Positions 1 to 8,067 of a DNA stretch of 64,000 nucleotides are shown in pieces (within the stretch, counting starts at the first letter, position 1; the number at the start of each line of letters is the position of its first letter). The position numbers and the translations under genes are program-made. The notes beneath the pieces are model-generated. The model searched no databases. It was given only the letters and a program-made list of their open reading frames with translations, and had not been told where the DNA came from. Origin of the DNA: Cohnella sp. GbtcB17 (GTDB lineage: Bacteria; Bacillota; Bacilli; Paenibacillales; Paenibacillaceae); NCBI RefSeq assembly GCF_019091135.1, contig NZ_JAGXJW010000021.1, forward strand, positions 1 through 64,000, read 5' to 3'.

Positions 1-1
1 G

Positions 2-403
2 GCTAATTATCAAATCGCCGCACAAGTTTCCGCAATGGATGTACATTATGCGCCCGACGCCGAGGCGCCCCCCCATCCTTTAAACGGGAAACGTATCAAG
101 GTTCTAACCTTAAAGCTGAAAGACGGGCAATTGATGAACGCCTATCCGTTTCTGAGCAACGGTACGTTTCTTCTGCTGCACTTCCATTTAAAAGAACAGA
201 ATAGCGGTCAATGGGAGAATTATAGCAACCTTCAAGTCGTACATGCTTCTTTGGTTGGGGCAGAAGCGGATTGGAACGATGTTCATACGGCACTAATTCG
301 GCCGGATGGACATATTGCCTGGGCGATTTCTCTATCGGATCCGAATCCAATGCAGACCATAAATGAAGGAATCGCTCGCTGGTGCGGTCATCATCCAGCT
401 TAA
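2..403 (+). CDS. FAD-dependent aromatic-ring monooxygenase, C-terminal fragment
   Basis: Only the last ~133 codons are in the window; the frame is open from base 2, so the gene begins upstream. The fragment reads through ANYQIAAQVSAMDVHY and ends with RPDGHIAWA, which resemble the C-terminal thioredoxin-like region of class A flavoprotein hydroxylases (PheA/MhpA/TfdB-like; rifampicin-type monooxygenases are related). These enzymes use NAD(P)H, FAD and O2 to hydroxylate aromatic substrates; the FAD-binding half is not visible, so the substrate cannot be guessed. A strong terminator follows at once, shared with the convergent MFS gene. Family call moderately confident, activity not testable from this piece. 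Confidence 0.7.
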   Translation, partial: ANYQIAAQVSAMDVHYAPDAEAPPHPLNGKRIKVLTLKLKDGQLMNAYPFLSNGTFLLLHFHLKEQNSGQWENYSNLQVVHASLVGAEADWNDVHTALIRPDGHIAWAISLSDPNPMQTINEGIARWCGHHPA

Positions 404-413
404 GTTCAAAATG

Positions 414-446
414 AAAAAGAACGTCCGGGAGAAGGACGTTCTTTTT
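414..446. terminator. Bidirectional rho-independent terminator
   Basis: Perfect 13-bp inverted repeat (AAAAAGAACGTCC / GGACGTTCTTTTT) with a 7-nt loop, A-rich on one side and T-rich on the other, between the convergent monooxygenase and MFS genes. The right arm touches the MFS stop codon. Confidence 0.9.
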
Positions 447-1657
447 CACCTGCGGCCGCCCAGCTTCAACTTGCCGCTCAACGCCCCAACGCCCTGTCTC
501 CCGGCACTCATCCGCATCTTCAAGATCGCCACGAGCACGATCGCAATGGCGACGCCAGCCATCCCAACCCATGTAACCGACGAGAGGGACGTCCGGTCGA
601 CGATGACCCCTCCGATTCCAGCACCCGCTGCCATCGACAATTGCATCGTAGATTGGTTCAGACTCAGCATAATTCCAGAATAATTCGGCTCAATTCGCAC
701 CAGATTGTATTGTTGCGTTGGACCGGTGGACCAGGCCGCAAACGACCATAAGATCAGGAGGGTGACAATCGGCAGCCATGCGTGCGTATAAGCAACGGTT
801 AGAGAGAGGAGGAGCAGTGCGGTGACGTGCAGGAGCATTCCCCCGGACAAAGTCGGGAATACGCCCCATTTATCCGTGCTGAAGCCGCCGGATCTGGATC
901 CGATCAGGCTGGCGATGCCGAATGCCAACAGCACGCCGCTCAGCATTCCTTCTTTCAAACCGGCAACATGAAGCAGGTATGGTGAAATGTAGGTGTAGGC
1001 AATCGAGTACCCGCCGAGCCAGAAAAAGGTGATCGCAAGCCCTAGCGCTACTTTGCCGTTTTTCAGGAAGGCTAGCTGCTCGGACAAGGGAATCGGTTTA
1101 TCCCCTTGAACCCGAGGGATGACGGCGTACAGGACGACCATAGCTGCCAGACCTGCCAGTGCCAATAGACCGAACACGGATTTCCACCCGAATTGCGCTG
1201 CGACGATACGTCCAAGCGGCACGCCGATAATTAAGGAGGCTGTGAAGCCCATAACGACGGTGGCAATCGCGCTCGCTTGTTTGCCTGCAGCGGCGATTTT
1301 CGCGGCAATGTCCAAGGCGGTGACCACGACCATTCCCGCGCCTATGGCCATGACCACGCGAGCTGCGACAAATAGGGAATAGCCGGGTAAAATGAATGAG
1401 AGTACATTCCCGATTACGAAGATGCCCAGCGCCCCGACCAACAATTTTTGTCTTTCTGCCTTGGCCGTGAGTGCCATGAGGATCGGGGTGCTGATGGCGT
1501 ACACAAAGGAAAAAATCGTGACCAACTGCCCCGCAGAAGTAACGGAAATGCCCATCGTATCCGAGATCTTATCCAGGATGCCGGAAATAACGTACTCGGA
1601 TGTGCCCACCAAAAAAGTAACCAAAGCCAAGAAATAGACTTTCCACGTGTTAGACAA
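446..1657 (-). CDS. MFS transporter, DHA1 (AraJ/SotB-like) drug or sugar efflux
   Basis: 403 residues, hydrophobic throughout with about 12 predicted membrane helices, the normal size for a DHA1 proton-coupled exporter. The fifth-helix antiporter motif is visible (GVPLGRIVAAQFGWKSVF). Start ATG has an upstream AAAAGGAG. It lies downstream of an ArsR-type regulator on the same strand but is separated from it by a terminator and has its own promoter-like site containing the same palindrome as the regulator's promoter, so the regulator probably controls it directly. The exported compound is unknown; the neighbouring monooxygenase and ArsR hint at a toxic aromatic or drug. Confidence 0.85.
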   Translation of the reverse strand: MSNTWKVYFLALVTFLVGTSEYVISGILDKISDTMGISVTSAGQLVTIFSFVYAISTPILMALTAKAERQKLLVGALGIFVIGNVLSFILPGYSLFVAARVVMAIGAGMVVVTALDIAAKIAAAGKQASAIATVVMGFTASLIIGVPLGRIVAAQFGWKSVFGLLALAGLAAMVVLYAVIPRVQGDKPIPLSEQLAFLKNGKVALGLAITFFWLGGYSIAYTYISPYLLHVAGLKEGMLSGVLLAFGIASLIGSRSGGFSTDKWGVFPTLSGGMLLHVTALLLLSLTVAYTHAWLPIVTLLILWSFAAWSTGPTQQYNLVRIEPNYSGIMLSLNQSTMQLSMAAGAGIGGVIVDRTSLSSVTWVGMAGVAIAIVLVAILKMRMSAGRQGVGALSGKLKLGGRR

Positions 1658-1695
1658 GGCTGCTCTTCTCCTTTTTTATTATTTAATGATCGCCA

Positions 1696-1723
1696 ACTAA
1701 AACTACATATCGTGATATGTCGA
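1696..1723 (-). promoter_or_regulatory. Probable MFS promoter with ArsR operator
   Basis: On the minus strand TCGACA-N16-TTTAGT, a weak promoter whose spacer holds the palindrome ACATAT-CGTG-ATATGT (1705-1720). The same half-site, in the same position relative to the promoter, occurs at the arsR-like promoter at 2083-2110, so this is a likely common operator. Confidence 0.6.
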
Positions 1724-1734
1724 TCTGTATAGCG

Positions 1735-1767
1735 AAATAAAAACTGAATACGTTTGAGGTATTCAGT
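1735..1767 (-). terminator. Terminator of the ArsR-type gene
   Basis: Minus-strand hairpin ACTGAATAC / GTATTCAGT with 7-nt loop followed by a T run, directly after the regulator stop codon. It separates the regulator transcript from the downstream MFS gene. Confidence 0.8.
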
Positions 1768-1772
1768 TCAGA

Positions 1773-2075
1773 TTAGAGTTCCTGATTCAAATAGGCAGCC
1801 AGCTCGCTTATTTTCTCTTCGTCGCGTTTGTAGTAGGTGTATTTGCCGATCCGCTCGGTCCGAATTAATCCGGCTCGTTGCAGAATGGACAAATACTGCG
1901 AAGCCGTTGACTGCGTCATATTTAACTTATCCGTCACCTGGCTCACGCACACCCCGATTGTCCTCATATCCACTCCTTCATGGGGCACAAAATGTTTCTC
2001 GGGCTCTTTGAGCCACTGTAGAATCTGCAGCCTCGACTCATTGGACAATGCCTTGAATACTTCAATAGGATCCAT
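1773..2075 (-). CDS. ArsR-family winged-helix transcriptional regulator
   Basis: 100 residues, typical for ArsR/SmtB dimeric repressors. The N-terminus (DPIEVFKALSNESRLQILQWL) is the classic ArsR start and the recognition region runs about residues 44-92 with QSTASQYLSILQRAGLI and a wing rich in Tyr/Arg/Lys. I do not see a CxC metal site, so a non-metal ligand is as likely as a metal. Its promoter carries a palindrome in the spacer that is repeated in front of the downstream MFS exporter gene, suggesting autorepression and ligand-inducible export. Confidence 0.85.
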   Translation of the reverse strand: MDPIEVFKALSNESRLQILQWLKEPEKHFVPHEGVDMRTIGVCVSQVTDKLNMTQSTASQYLSILQRAGLIRTERIGKYTYYKRDEEKISELAAYLNQEL

Positions 2076-2082
2076 AGCTCAT

Positions 2083-2110
2083 ATTATATCTACATTTCTC
2101 GATATGTCAA
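2083..2110 (-). promoter_or_regulatory. arsR-like promoter with operator in the spacer
   Basis: Minus strand TTGACA-N16-TATAAT, a near-consensus sigma-A promoter. The spacer and -35 edge carry ACATTTCTCGATATGT (plus-strand 2092-2107), matching the palindrome at 1705-1720. Binding there would block RNA polymerase. Confidence 0.8.
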
Positions 2111-2126
2111 TTTCATATTATCGATC

Positions 2127-2996
2127 TTAGCTATGAACTTGAGCACTCCTGCCAAGGAATTCATGTTTATATATATCAGTGATTCTGTCCAGTACACGCT
2201 GCGCATATTCGGTGAATTTCAAGTCCGCAACCCGACCTTTTAACAAAAACACGCCTGATTTATCGCGATGTTTGCCGAGGGCTGCCTCATATAATTGGTC
2301 GGCGCCATGGGTCGGCGGGGAGGATAGGATTCTAAAAAGCAGTTGAAACCATAGGGGCATTCCCGAATCCTTTCCTTTTTTGAGCGTATTGTTAAGTCCC
2401 GGATCGACGCTGCGGATCTTGATGCCTTCCCTGGCAAGCTGCGGCGCCATGGCTTGCGTCCACAACGATAGCGCCAATTTTGAGGTCGCATAAGGACCAA
2501 CCATTTTGCGAAAAGCTGTGGGATGCTCCAGGTTCTCGATCGAGAACTCCTTCGTAAATTTAAGGACCTGCGATGAAGTGTTAATTACCGTTTTTAATCG
2601 GCCGTTCTTCAACAGTTCCTTCAATTCCATCAGGATGAGATAGGGCACGACCGTCAATAACTCATAATGCTTTTCGCGGCCTTACAACGAATAGCACAGC
2701 TCGCTTAACCCGCCACCGGCGTTGTTGAACAATATATCGATCTTCTGCTCCTTGCCTTTGATATCCTCCAAAGCGCGCCTCAAGCTGTCATAGTCGGTGA
2801 GATCCGTTACTTTATAGGCTCGAAGCGATCCGTTCTTGAGGGCGTTTTGAATGAACGTATCGTCCGCCGGAAAGTCGGAACGGTTCAAAGTAACCACCTG
2901 CCAGCTCTGCGATAGCAATTTCCGCGCTAATGCCAACCCGATCCCCTGGCTTGCGCCTGTGATCAACGCGATTTGTTCTCGTTGGTTCGTACTCAA
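2127..2996 (-). pseudogene. Short-chain dehydrogenase gene interrupted by one in-frame TAA
   Basis: A 289-codon SDR reading frame starting at TTG 2996 (GGGGGG ribosome site 6 nt upstream). It is intact except for TAA at 2682-2684, followed in the same frame by GREKHYELLTVVPY and the rest of the domain. Before the stop: cofactor motif TGASQGIG (residues 13-20) and NNAG; after it: catalytic YATSK. The expected residue at the stop is Gln (CAA), so one C-to-T change explains it. Re-initiation at ATG 2657 would make only a 176-residue C-terminal piece lacking the NAD(P) site. It follows the intact SDR gene by 53 nt. Recent pseudogene or sequencing error. Confidence 0.85.
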
Positions 2997-3049
2997 TGTC
3001 TACCCCCCTTTTCCAAATACTTGTCTGGGCGACCGGGAATGTGGTGTGC

Positions 3050-3808
3050 TCAGATCTGGGAGCCGCCTCCGTCGACGGGGAACTCAGCCCCGGTCGTATA
3101 GGTGGCGTCAAATGCCAGGAATGCTACGACTTTGGCAACCTCGGACGGATCGCCCAAACGCAGCATCGGGATCTGCTGTGTCATCTGTGCCTTGGTCTGT
3201 CTGGCGGCTTCTTCCGGCATGGCCTTCTCCATAATACCTGTGTCAATGACGCCAGGACTGACTGCGTTGACGCGAATATGTCGAGGCAATAGCTCACGCG
3301 CCAGACTTCGAGTCATGGAGCGCAGTGCCGCCTTACTAGCTGCGTATGCACTCAGCATCGGGAGACCGACTACGTTTACGATCGAAGTGGTAAGGACGAT
3401 CCCGCTTCCTTCGCTCAGAAGTGGAGCGAGCTTTTGCACGGTGAAGTACGACCCTTTGACGTTGATTGTATGTATCTCGTCGTATGCTTCTTCGGTCGTT
3501 AACTCGAAAGGGGCAAAGCCCGTGACACCTGCGTTAACGAATAGGGCATCTATCGTTCCAAATTCAGCCTTCGCTCGATCGGCCAGCGCAGCGATATCCT
3601 CCATGGAGGCGGCATCGCTCGATAGTGCGATGGCGTTGGCGCCGAGTTGCTCGCGAGCTGCGTCAAGCGTCGCCTGCGTACGTCCGGTAATCAGAACGCG
3701 TGCGCCTTCATCCACGAGCAGCTTCGCCGTCGCGAGGCCGATTCCACTGCTGCCTCCCGTGATCACAACCTTCTTGCCAAACCATTTGCCGTTGCCGAAT
3801 GACTTCAT
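3050..3808 (-). CDS. SDR family oxidoreductase (classical)
   Basis: 252 residues, full-length classical short-chain dehydrogenase/reductase. Visible: cofactor-binding T17-G-G-S-S-G-I-G24, VNAG at 91-94, catalytic S142, Y155 and K159 (YAASK), and the C-terminal TGAEFPVDGGGS. Start ATG is preceded by AAAGGGAGG. It uses NAD(H) or NADP(H) to interconvert an alcohol and a carbonyl; substrate unknown. It probably heads a two-gene unit with the interrupted SDR downstream and is divergent from a TetR-type regulator, its likely repressor. The 186-bp gap between them is very AT-rich. Confidence 0.88.
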   Translation of the reverse strand: MKSFGNGKWFGKKVVITGGSSGIGLATAKLLVDEGARVLITGRTQATLDAAREQLGANAIALSSDAASMEDIAALADRAKAEFGTIDALFVNAGVTGFAPFELTTEEAYDEIHTINVKGSYFTVQKLAPLLSEGSGIVLTTSIVNVVGLPMLSAYAASKAALRSMTRSLARELLPRHIRVNAVSPGVIDTGIMEKAMPEEAARQTKAQMTQQIPMLRLGDPSEVAKVVAFLAFDATYTTGAEFPVDGGGSQI

Positions 3809-3957
3809 TGAATATTCCTCCCTTTAGATGATCCGCAACCGGATGATTGGGTACAGGACAGATTATACAACAAACAATTAATAAAATAAACTCAATTAAT
3901 TAAATTAGTAAATCTAATTCATAATATAATTGGTGTAAATAAAAGCAGCATATTTGT

Positions 3958-3963
3958 TATAAT
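3958..3963 (+). promoter_or_regulatory. -10 box of the TetR gene
   Basis: Perfect TATAAT with a weak -35 (TGTAAA, 18-bp spacer). An ATG at 3962 lies inside this box, so it cannot be the translation start; this favours GTG 3995. Confidence 0.6.
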
Positions 3964-3994
3964 GCATTTGACAAGCATCAAAGGGGGCCTTTTC

Positions 3995-4633
3995 GTGAGA
4001 AAAACCGTAAGTGTAGAGACCTATGTAGAAAAAATAAAACCCGTCATAAGAAGGACCAAGTTCAGCCAATTGAAAGTCGACGATCTCGCCAAATGTATGG
4101 ATATTAGCAAAGTGACGCTCTACAAGCATTTTGCCTCCAAAGATGACATTATCGAACAGGTTGTCCATTATTACATTGATTACGCGGAGAAAGCCGACAT
4201 CGTGGTCCAAGATGATTCCGTTTCTTTTCTGGATCGTTTTCAAACGACATTTTTACAATCCTTGATGTGTGCCGCTTATATTTCTGATTTGTTCCTGCAG
4301 GATCTCAAGGATTTTTATCCGCGCCATTTGGACAATCTGTCCCTTGCCCTGCAGAATCGGAATAAAAGCTTGCAAACCTTTTTTGAAAAGGGAATGGAGC
4401 AGCATATTTTCAACCGATTGAATGCCGTATTGTGTATGGTACAAGATGACGCCGTGCTGCGGCGCTTTATCGAGCCGTCCTTTTCGATTCAGTACGATAT
4501 CACCTTGAAGCAAGCCATTATGGATTTCTACCGCATGAAGAAGTATCAACTGCTCCAGCCTGAATATTTGAACAGGATCGACGACGCCGATATGGAAAGG
4601 AAAATCGTACAAATTTTGCAAACCATCTCATAG
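3995..4633 (+). CDS. TetR-family transcriptional regulator
   Basis: 212 residues when started at GTG 3995, which has AAAGGGGG just upstream; an in-frame ATG at 3962 falls within the promoter and lacks a ribosome site. The N-terminal helix-turn-helix is clear (LKVDDLAKCMDISKVTLYKHF then ASKDDI), followed by an all-helical ligand domain. Divergent from the SDR operon at 3050-3808, which it probably represses until a ligand binds. The ligand cannot be inferred. Confidence 0.85.
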   Translation: MRKTVSVETYVEKIKPVIRRTKFSQLKVDDLAKCMDISKVTLYKHFASKDDIIEQVVHYYIDYAEKADIVVQDDSVSFLDRFQTTFLQSLMCAAYISDLFLQDLKDFYPRHLDNLSLALQNRNKSLQTFFEKGMEQHIFNRLNAVLCMVQDDAVLRRFIEPSFSIQYDITLKQAIMDFYRMKKYQLLQPEYLNRIDDADMERKIVQILQTIS

Positions 4634-4742
4634 ATGAGGCATGAGGCCGGATCGCTTTGGCTTTCAATGTTATGAAATGTCACAAAACAATCCACTAATT
4701 TCATCTAATATTGATGAAAATTACGAATGTACACAATCGTTA

Positions 4743-4771
4743 TTGACTATCAATGGTTATAAGGTTATATT
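4743..4771 (+). promoter_or_regulatory. Promoter of the SLH amidase gene
   Basis: TTGACT-N17-TATATT, near-consensus sigma-A promoter, followed by a strong AAAGGAGGGG ribosome site just before ATG 4804. Confidence 0.75.
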
Positions 4772-4803
4772 CCCTTACATACAAAGGAGGGGAATGCTAC
4801 ATA

Positions 4804-7800
4804 ATGAATCAATTAAAACGTCTGCGTAAAGGTAAAAAGCAAGTGATAGCTGCTTCAATTGCATTCTCCGTTATCGCAACGGGCGTGTTTCCGTTTCAAT
4901 CTGCGGATGCCTTAACTCGAGTTACCTCTGAGAGCGGCACGGTATGGGAGATTCACGATGCTTTTGCCCCTAGCTTAGACACGGGAAGCTTACGTACGGT
5001 GGGTACGACGCAGGTACAAGGCTTCGGCAATATCTTTGTTAAAGTGTCATCCCCCTCAGCTTCGCTGATGAACGGTCAGATGATGCGCGGGTTTAACTTG
5101 TCCTATGACGGCGTCAATAAATTTGTTTCCACGCAATCTGTAAATCTGGGAAATATATTGATCACCCGCGAGGTTTACGTTGATACCAAAAATAATAGAA
5201 CGAGATTTTTTGATACTTTTACGAATGTGAATAACGTGGCCGTAAAGGTCGATGTCTCATTTGGGGGCTCTTTAGGATATGGTACAACAACGAATGCCGC
5301 AGTCGTAAAGGCAACCTCTTCGCACGATCTCAAGGTGACGACGGATGACTCATGGGTGGTTGTAGACAGCACCGCTAAAAACAATAAGCCGCTAGGTATT
5401 GCCGTCGGATCTCCGGATCCATTCGATAATGGATTAACCGGATTAGGCGACCAGCAAAAGGATCCATTCACGACGCCGTTAGCCGAATCCGGAAACGAAG
5501 CGAATTTTTATGGATTCATTCATACCTTACATATTGAGCCGGGCGAATCGAAGTCGCTCGTCAATTATGTACAAGTCGGAGAAGCCGGCGAAGAAGGATT
5601 AAACAATCTGGTTGCTACGCTGGATGGACTTAACGGTCAGCTGGATGTAACCGGATTAAGCAATGCGCAAATTCGTTCCATCAGCAACTGGGATATATCC
5701 GGCATCGAGGGACTTGATACGGGAGATCAGCTGGTTATTCCAAATGCGCCTGCAGCCAATCCATTCGTAACTTCATCCCCCTATGACGTGACCAATAAAT
5801 CGATTGCAGAAATGCAGCAGGATATGATGGCTGGCAGAACCACTTCCGTACAAATTACGCAAGCCTATCTGGATCGGATTAAGGCCTACGATATGGGTCA
5901 ATTGGGATTTCATGCCTTCTTGCATGTATCGGAAACCGCACTTAACCAGGCACAAGCTGCTGACAATGCTCGCGCACAAGGGGCAAAAGGCGATCTGCTA
6001 GGGATTCCGATTGCAATAAAAGATATTTATGATACGAAGGATATGCCGACGACAGGCGGCAGCAAAGCGCTCGAGGGCTGGCGGCCTGAATCCGATGCCT
6101 TCCAAGTCAATAAGCTGCGAGAAGCGGGAGCCGTCATTATCGGTAAGGTAAACACATCCGAGTTTGCGAACAGCGGCAGCTTTAGCGAGAGTGGCTGGCA
6201 GCAAACATGGAACGCGCTGTATCCATCCAAAACATCGTTTGGCTCGAGCGGCGGGTCCGCAGTATCGGTTGCGGCTGATTTTGCAGCGGCGGCCATGGGA
6301 TCGCAAACAGGGGTATCTCTCTATGCGCCGACGACAGGCGCTAGCCTGAAGAGCTTCCGCGGTACGGATGGGATGGCCAGTACGACGGGCGTGATTCCGC
6401 TCACTTGGGGACAAGATTATGCAGGTCCGATTGCTAAAACGGTGACGGATCTGGCGATTATGTTGAATGCGACAACGGGTACGGATCCGAAGGATATTTT
6501 CACAGTGACCGCCGATGCAGATCACAAACGTCCCGCCGACTGGAAGGAATCGCTAGACGTTAATGCCTTGCAAGGAAAGAAAATCGGCTATATTCCTGCA
6601 TCCTTCGTATCCACCTATGCGGACGATGATACCGGACAAGCCGTCATGGATAAGTTCTCGCAGCTTCAAGCGGCCGGCGCAACCATGGTTGAGATGTCGG
6701 CATTGCCGGCAGCGCCTACTCGTCCTGCGGGTATTAACGGATCTACGGAGGGCTGGGCACGTTATATTGAGCTTCATAAGGATTTCCCTTACGCGGATGG
6801 AGCGAGCGTATTAGCTTCGGATAAGGTGCTTATCTATAATAAAAGAGATTATACGGCACCAACGCGTATGACGGAACAGGCTGTACAAGATTACATGAAG
6901 TATCGAACGGACTATAAGGAAGTTATTAAAGGTTGGATGGACGCAAACGGCGTCGATGCTGTCGTCTACGCAGGCTTCATCAGCGACGTATATAACAATG
7001 ATGCAGCAGCCGCTCAACTAAGCTCCGACCGCGGCACGGGCGTATTGACGTCCAATGTCGGTCTGCCTACGGTAGTTGTTCCCGTAGGGACGAACGATAG
7101 CGGATATTCGATCTCGATGCAGCTTGTAGGCCGAGCATGGGATGATGCAAAGGTGCTAGGTATGGGCTATGCGCTTGAGCAACAAACGAAAGCCAGATTG
7201 CTCTCATCGTTTGTTCCGGCACTGCCATACGTTTCAAATAATCCGGGCCCCATCATCGATAATGGACCAACGCCTCCACCAGTTAAAGAAGAGCCTGTGA
7301 CGCCTCCAGAAACAACGACACCTCCTGAACAGCCGGAAGTCGTTCATTTCACGGATACAACGTATCATTGGGCTAAAGCCAGCATTGACGTTCTTATTGC
7401 TAAGGGATTACTAGCGGGTTACTCCGATGGAACATTCCGTCCGAACGCGGGATTGACTCGTGCCGAAGCCATTAAGGTCATTGCCACTTACATGGGGCTT
7501 GAAGGAAAAGAAAGTAACTTTGCAGACGTATCCTCAACGCATTGGGCAAATAAGTTTATCGGTGCAACTGCCGAAGCTGGCTTGATGACCGGATATAGCG
7601 ACGGAACATTCCGTCCGGATGTGAAGATGAATCGTAGTGAGTTAGCTGCACTCATTGCCAGAGCCTTTAAGTTAACGGGCACCGGACAAACGTCATTCAA
7701 AGATGTTAAAGGAAATGCCTGGTCGTACGCATACATTGATGCACTCGCGTCCAATCAGATTATTACAGGCTACACGGACAATACGTTCAAGCCTGAACAA

Positions 7801-7860
7801 GAAATTTCCAGAGCGGAGTTTGCAACGATTATTGCCAGATTGATAGGAACGAAGGAATAA
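4804..7860 (+). CDS. SLH-anchored secreted amidase (amidase signature family)
   Basis: 1018 residues. Lys-rich signal peptide (about 1-36, cleavage near SADA), a ~270-residue region I do not recognise, an amidase-signature domain from about 318, a Pro-rich linker, and three SLH repeats beginning near 849, 906 and 965. The Ser-cisSer-Lys triad can be placed: K406 (GIPIAIKD), S481 (GSSGGS) and S505 (QTGVSLYAP). Spacings of 75 and 24 equal those of fatty acid amide hydrolase (K142/S217/S241), arguing for an active enzyme hydrolysing an amide outside the cell. Most family members are cytoplasmic, so surface anchoring is unusual. Start chosen at ATG 4804 because of its ribosome site and signal peptide; substrate unknown. 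Confidence 0.88.
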   Translation: MNQLKRLRKGKKQVIAASIAFSVIATGVFPFQSADALTRVTSESGTVWEIHDAFAPSLDTGSLRTVGTTQVQGFGNIFVKVSSPSASLMNGQMMRGFNLSYDGVNKFVSTQSVNLGNILITREVYVDTKNNRTRFFDTFTNVNNVAVKVDVSFGGSLGYGTTTNAAVVKATSSHDLKVTTDDSWVVVDSTAKNNKPLGIAVGSPDPFDNGLTGLGDQQKDPFTTPLAESGNEANFYGFIHTLHIEPGESKSLVNYVQVGEAGEEGLNNLVATLDGLNGQLDVTGLSNAQIRSISNWDISGIEGLDTGDQLVIPNAPAANPFVTSSPYDVTNKSIAEMQQDMMAGRTTSVQITQAYLDRIKAYDMGQLGFHAFLHVSETALNQAQAADNARAQGAKGDLLGIPIAIKDIYDTKDMPTTGGSKALEGWRPESDAFQVNKLREAGAVIIGKVNTSEFANSGSFSESGWQQTWNALYPSKTSFGSSGGSAVSVAADFAAAAMGSQTGVSLYAPTTGASLKSFRGTDGMASTTGVIPLTWGQDYAGPIAKTVTDLAIMLNATTGTDPKDIFTVTADADHKRPADWKESLDVNALQGKKIGYIPASFVSTYADDDTGQAVMDKFSQLQAAGATMVEMSALPAAPTRPAGINGSTEGWARYIELHKDFPYADGASVLASDKVLIYNKRDYTAPTRMTEQAVQDYMKYRTDYKEVIKGWMDANGVDAVVYAGFISDVYNNDAAAAQLSSDRGTGVLTSNVGLPTVVVPVGTNDSGYSISMQLVGRAWDDAKVLGMGYALEQQTKARLLSSFVPALPYVSNNPGPIIDNGPTPPPVKEEPVTPPETTTPPEQPEVVHFTDTTYHWAKASIDVLIAKGLLAGYSDGTFRPNAGLTRAEAIKVIATYMGLEGKESNFADVSSTHWANKFIGATAEAGLMTGYSDGTFRPDVKMNRSELAALIARAFKLTGTGQTSFKDVKGNAWSYAYIDALASNQIITGYTDNTFKPEQEISRAEFATIIARLIGTKE

Positions 7861-7900
7861 GCGTGGCAGTGCAGATAGCTGAAACAAAGCCTTAAACGTA

Positions 7901-7947
7901 AAACGGGGCGGAGCAGGGGATTTCCTGCTTCGTCCTGTTTGCGTTTT
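7901..7947 (+). terminator. Terminator of the SLH amidase gene
   Basis: Long hairpin of about 17 pairs including G-U wobbles (AAACGGGGCGGAGCAGG with CCTGCTTCGTCCTGTTT, 6-nt loop) followed by GCGTTTT. Confidence 0.75.
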
Positions 7948-8067
7948 GGTCCATGGGTCTGGACTTTCATAGTTCTTTCATTGGCCCATGTTATGATGTG
8001 GGACGGAAAATCATGGAGTGATGCGTCGGGAAAACTGTAAATTTATTTGTGAGTAGGGGGCAGTAAA

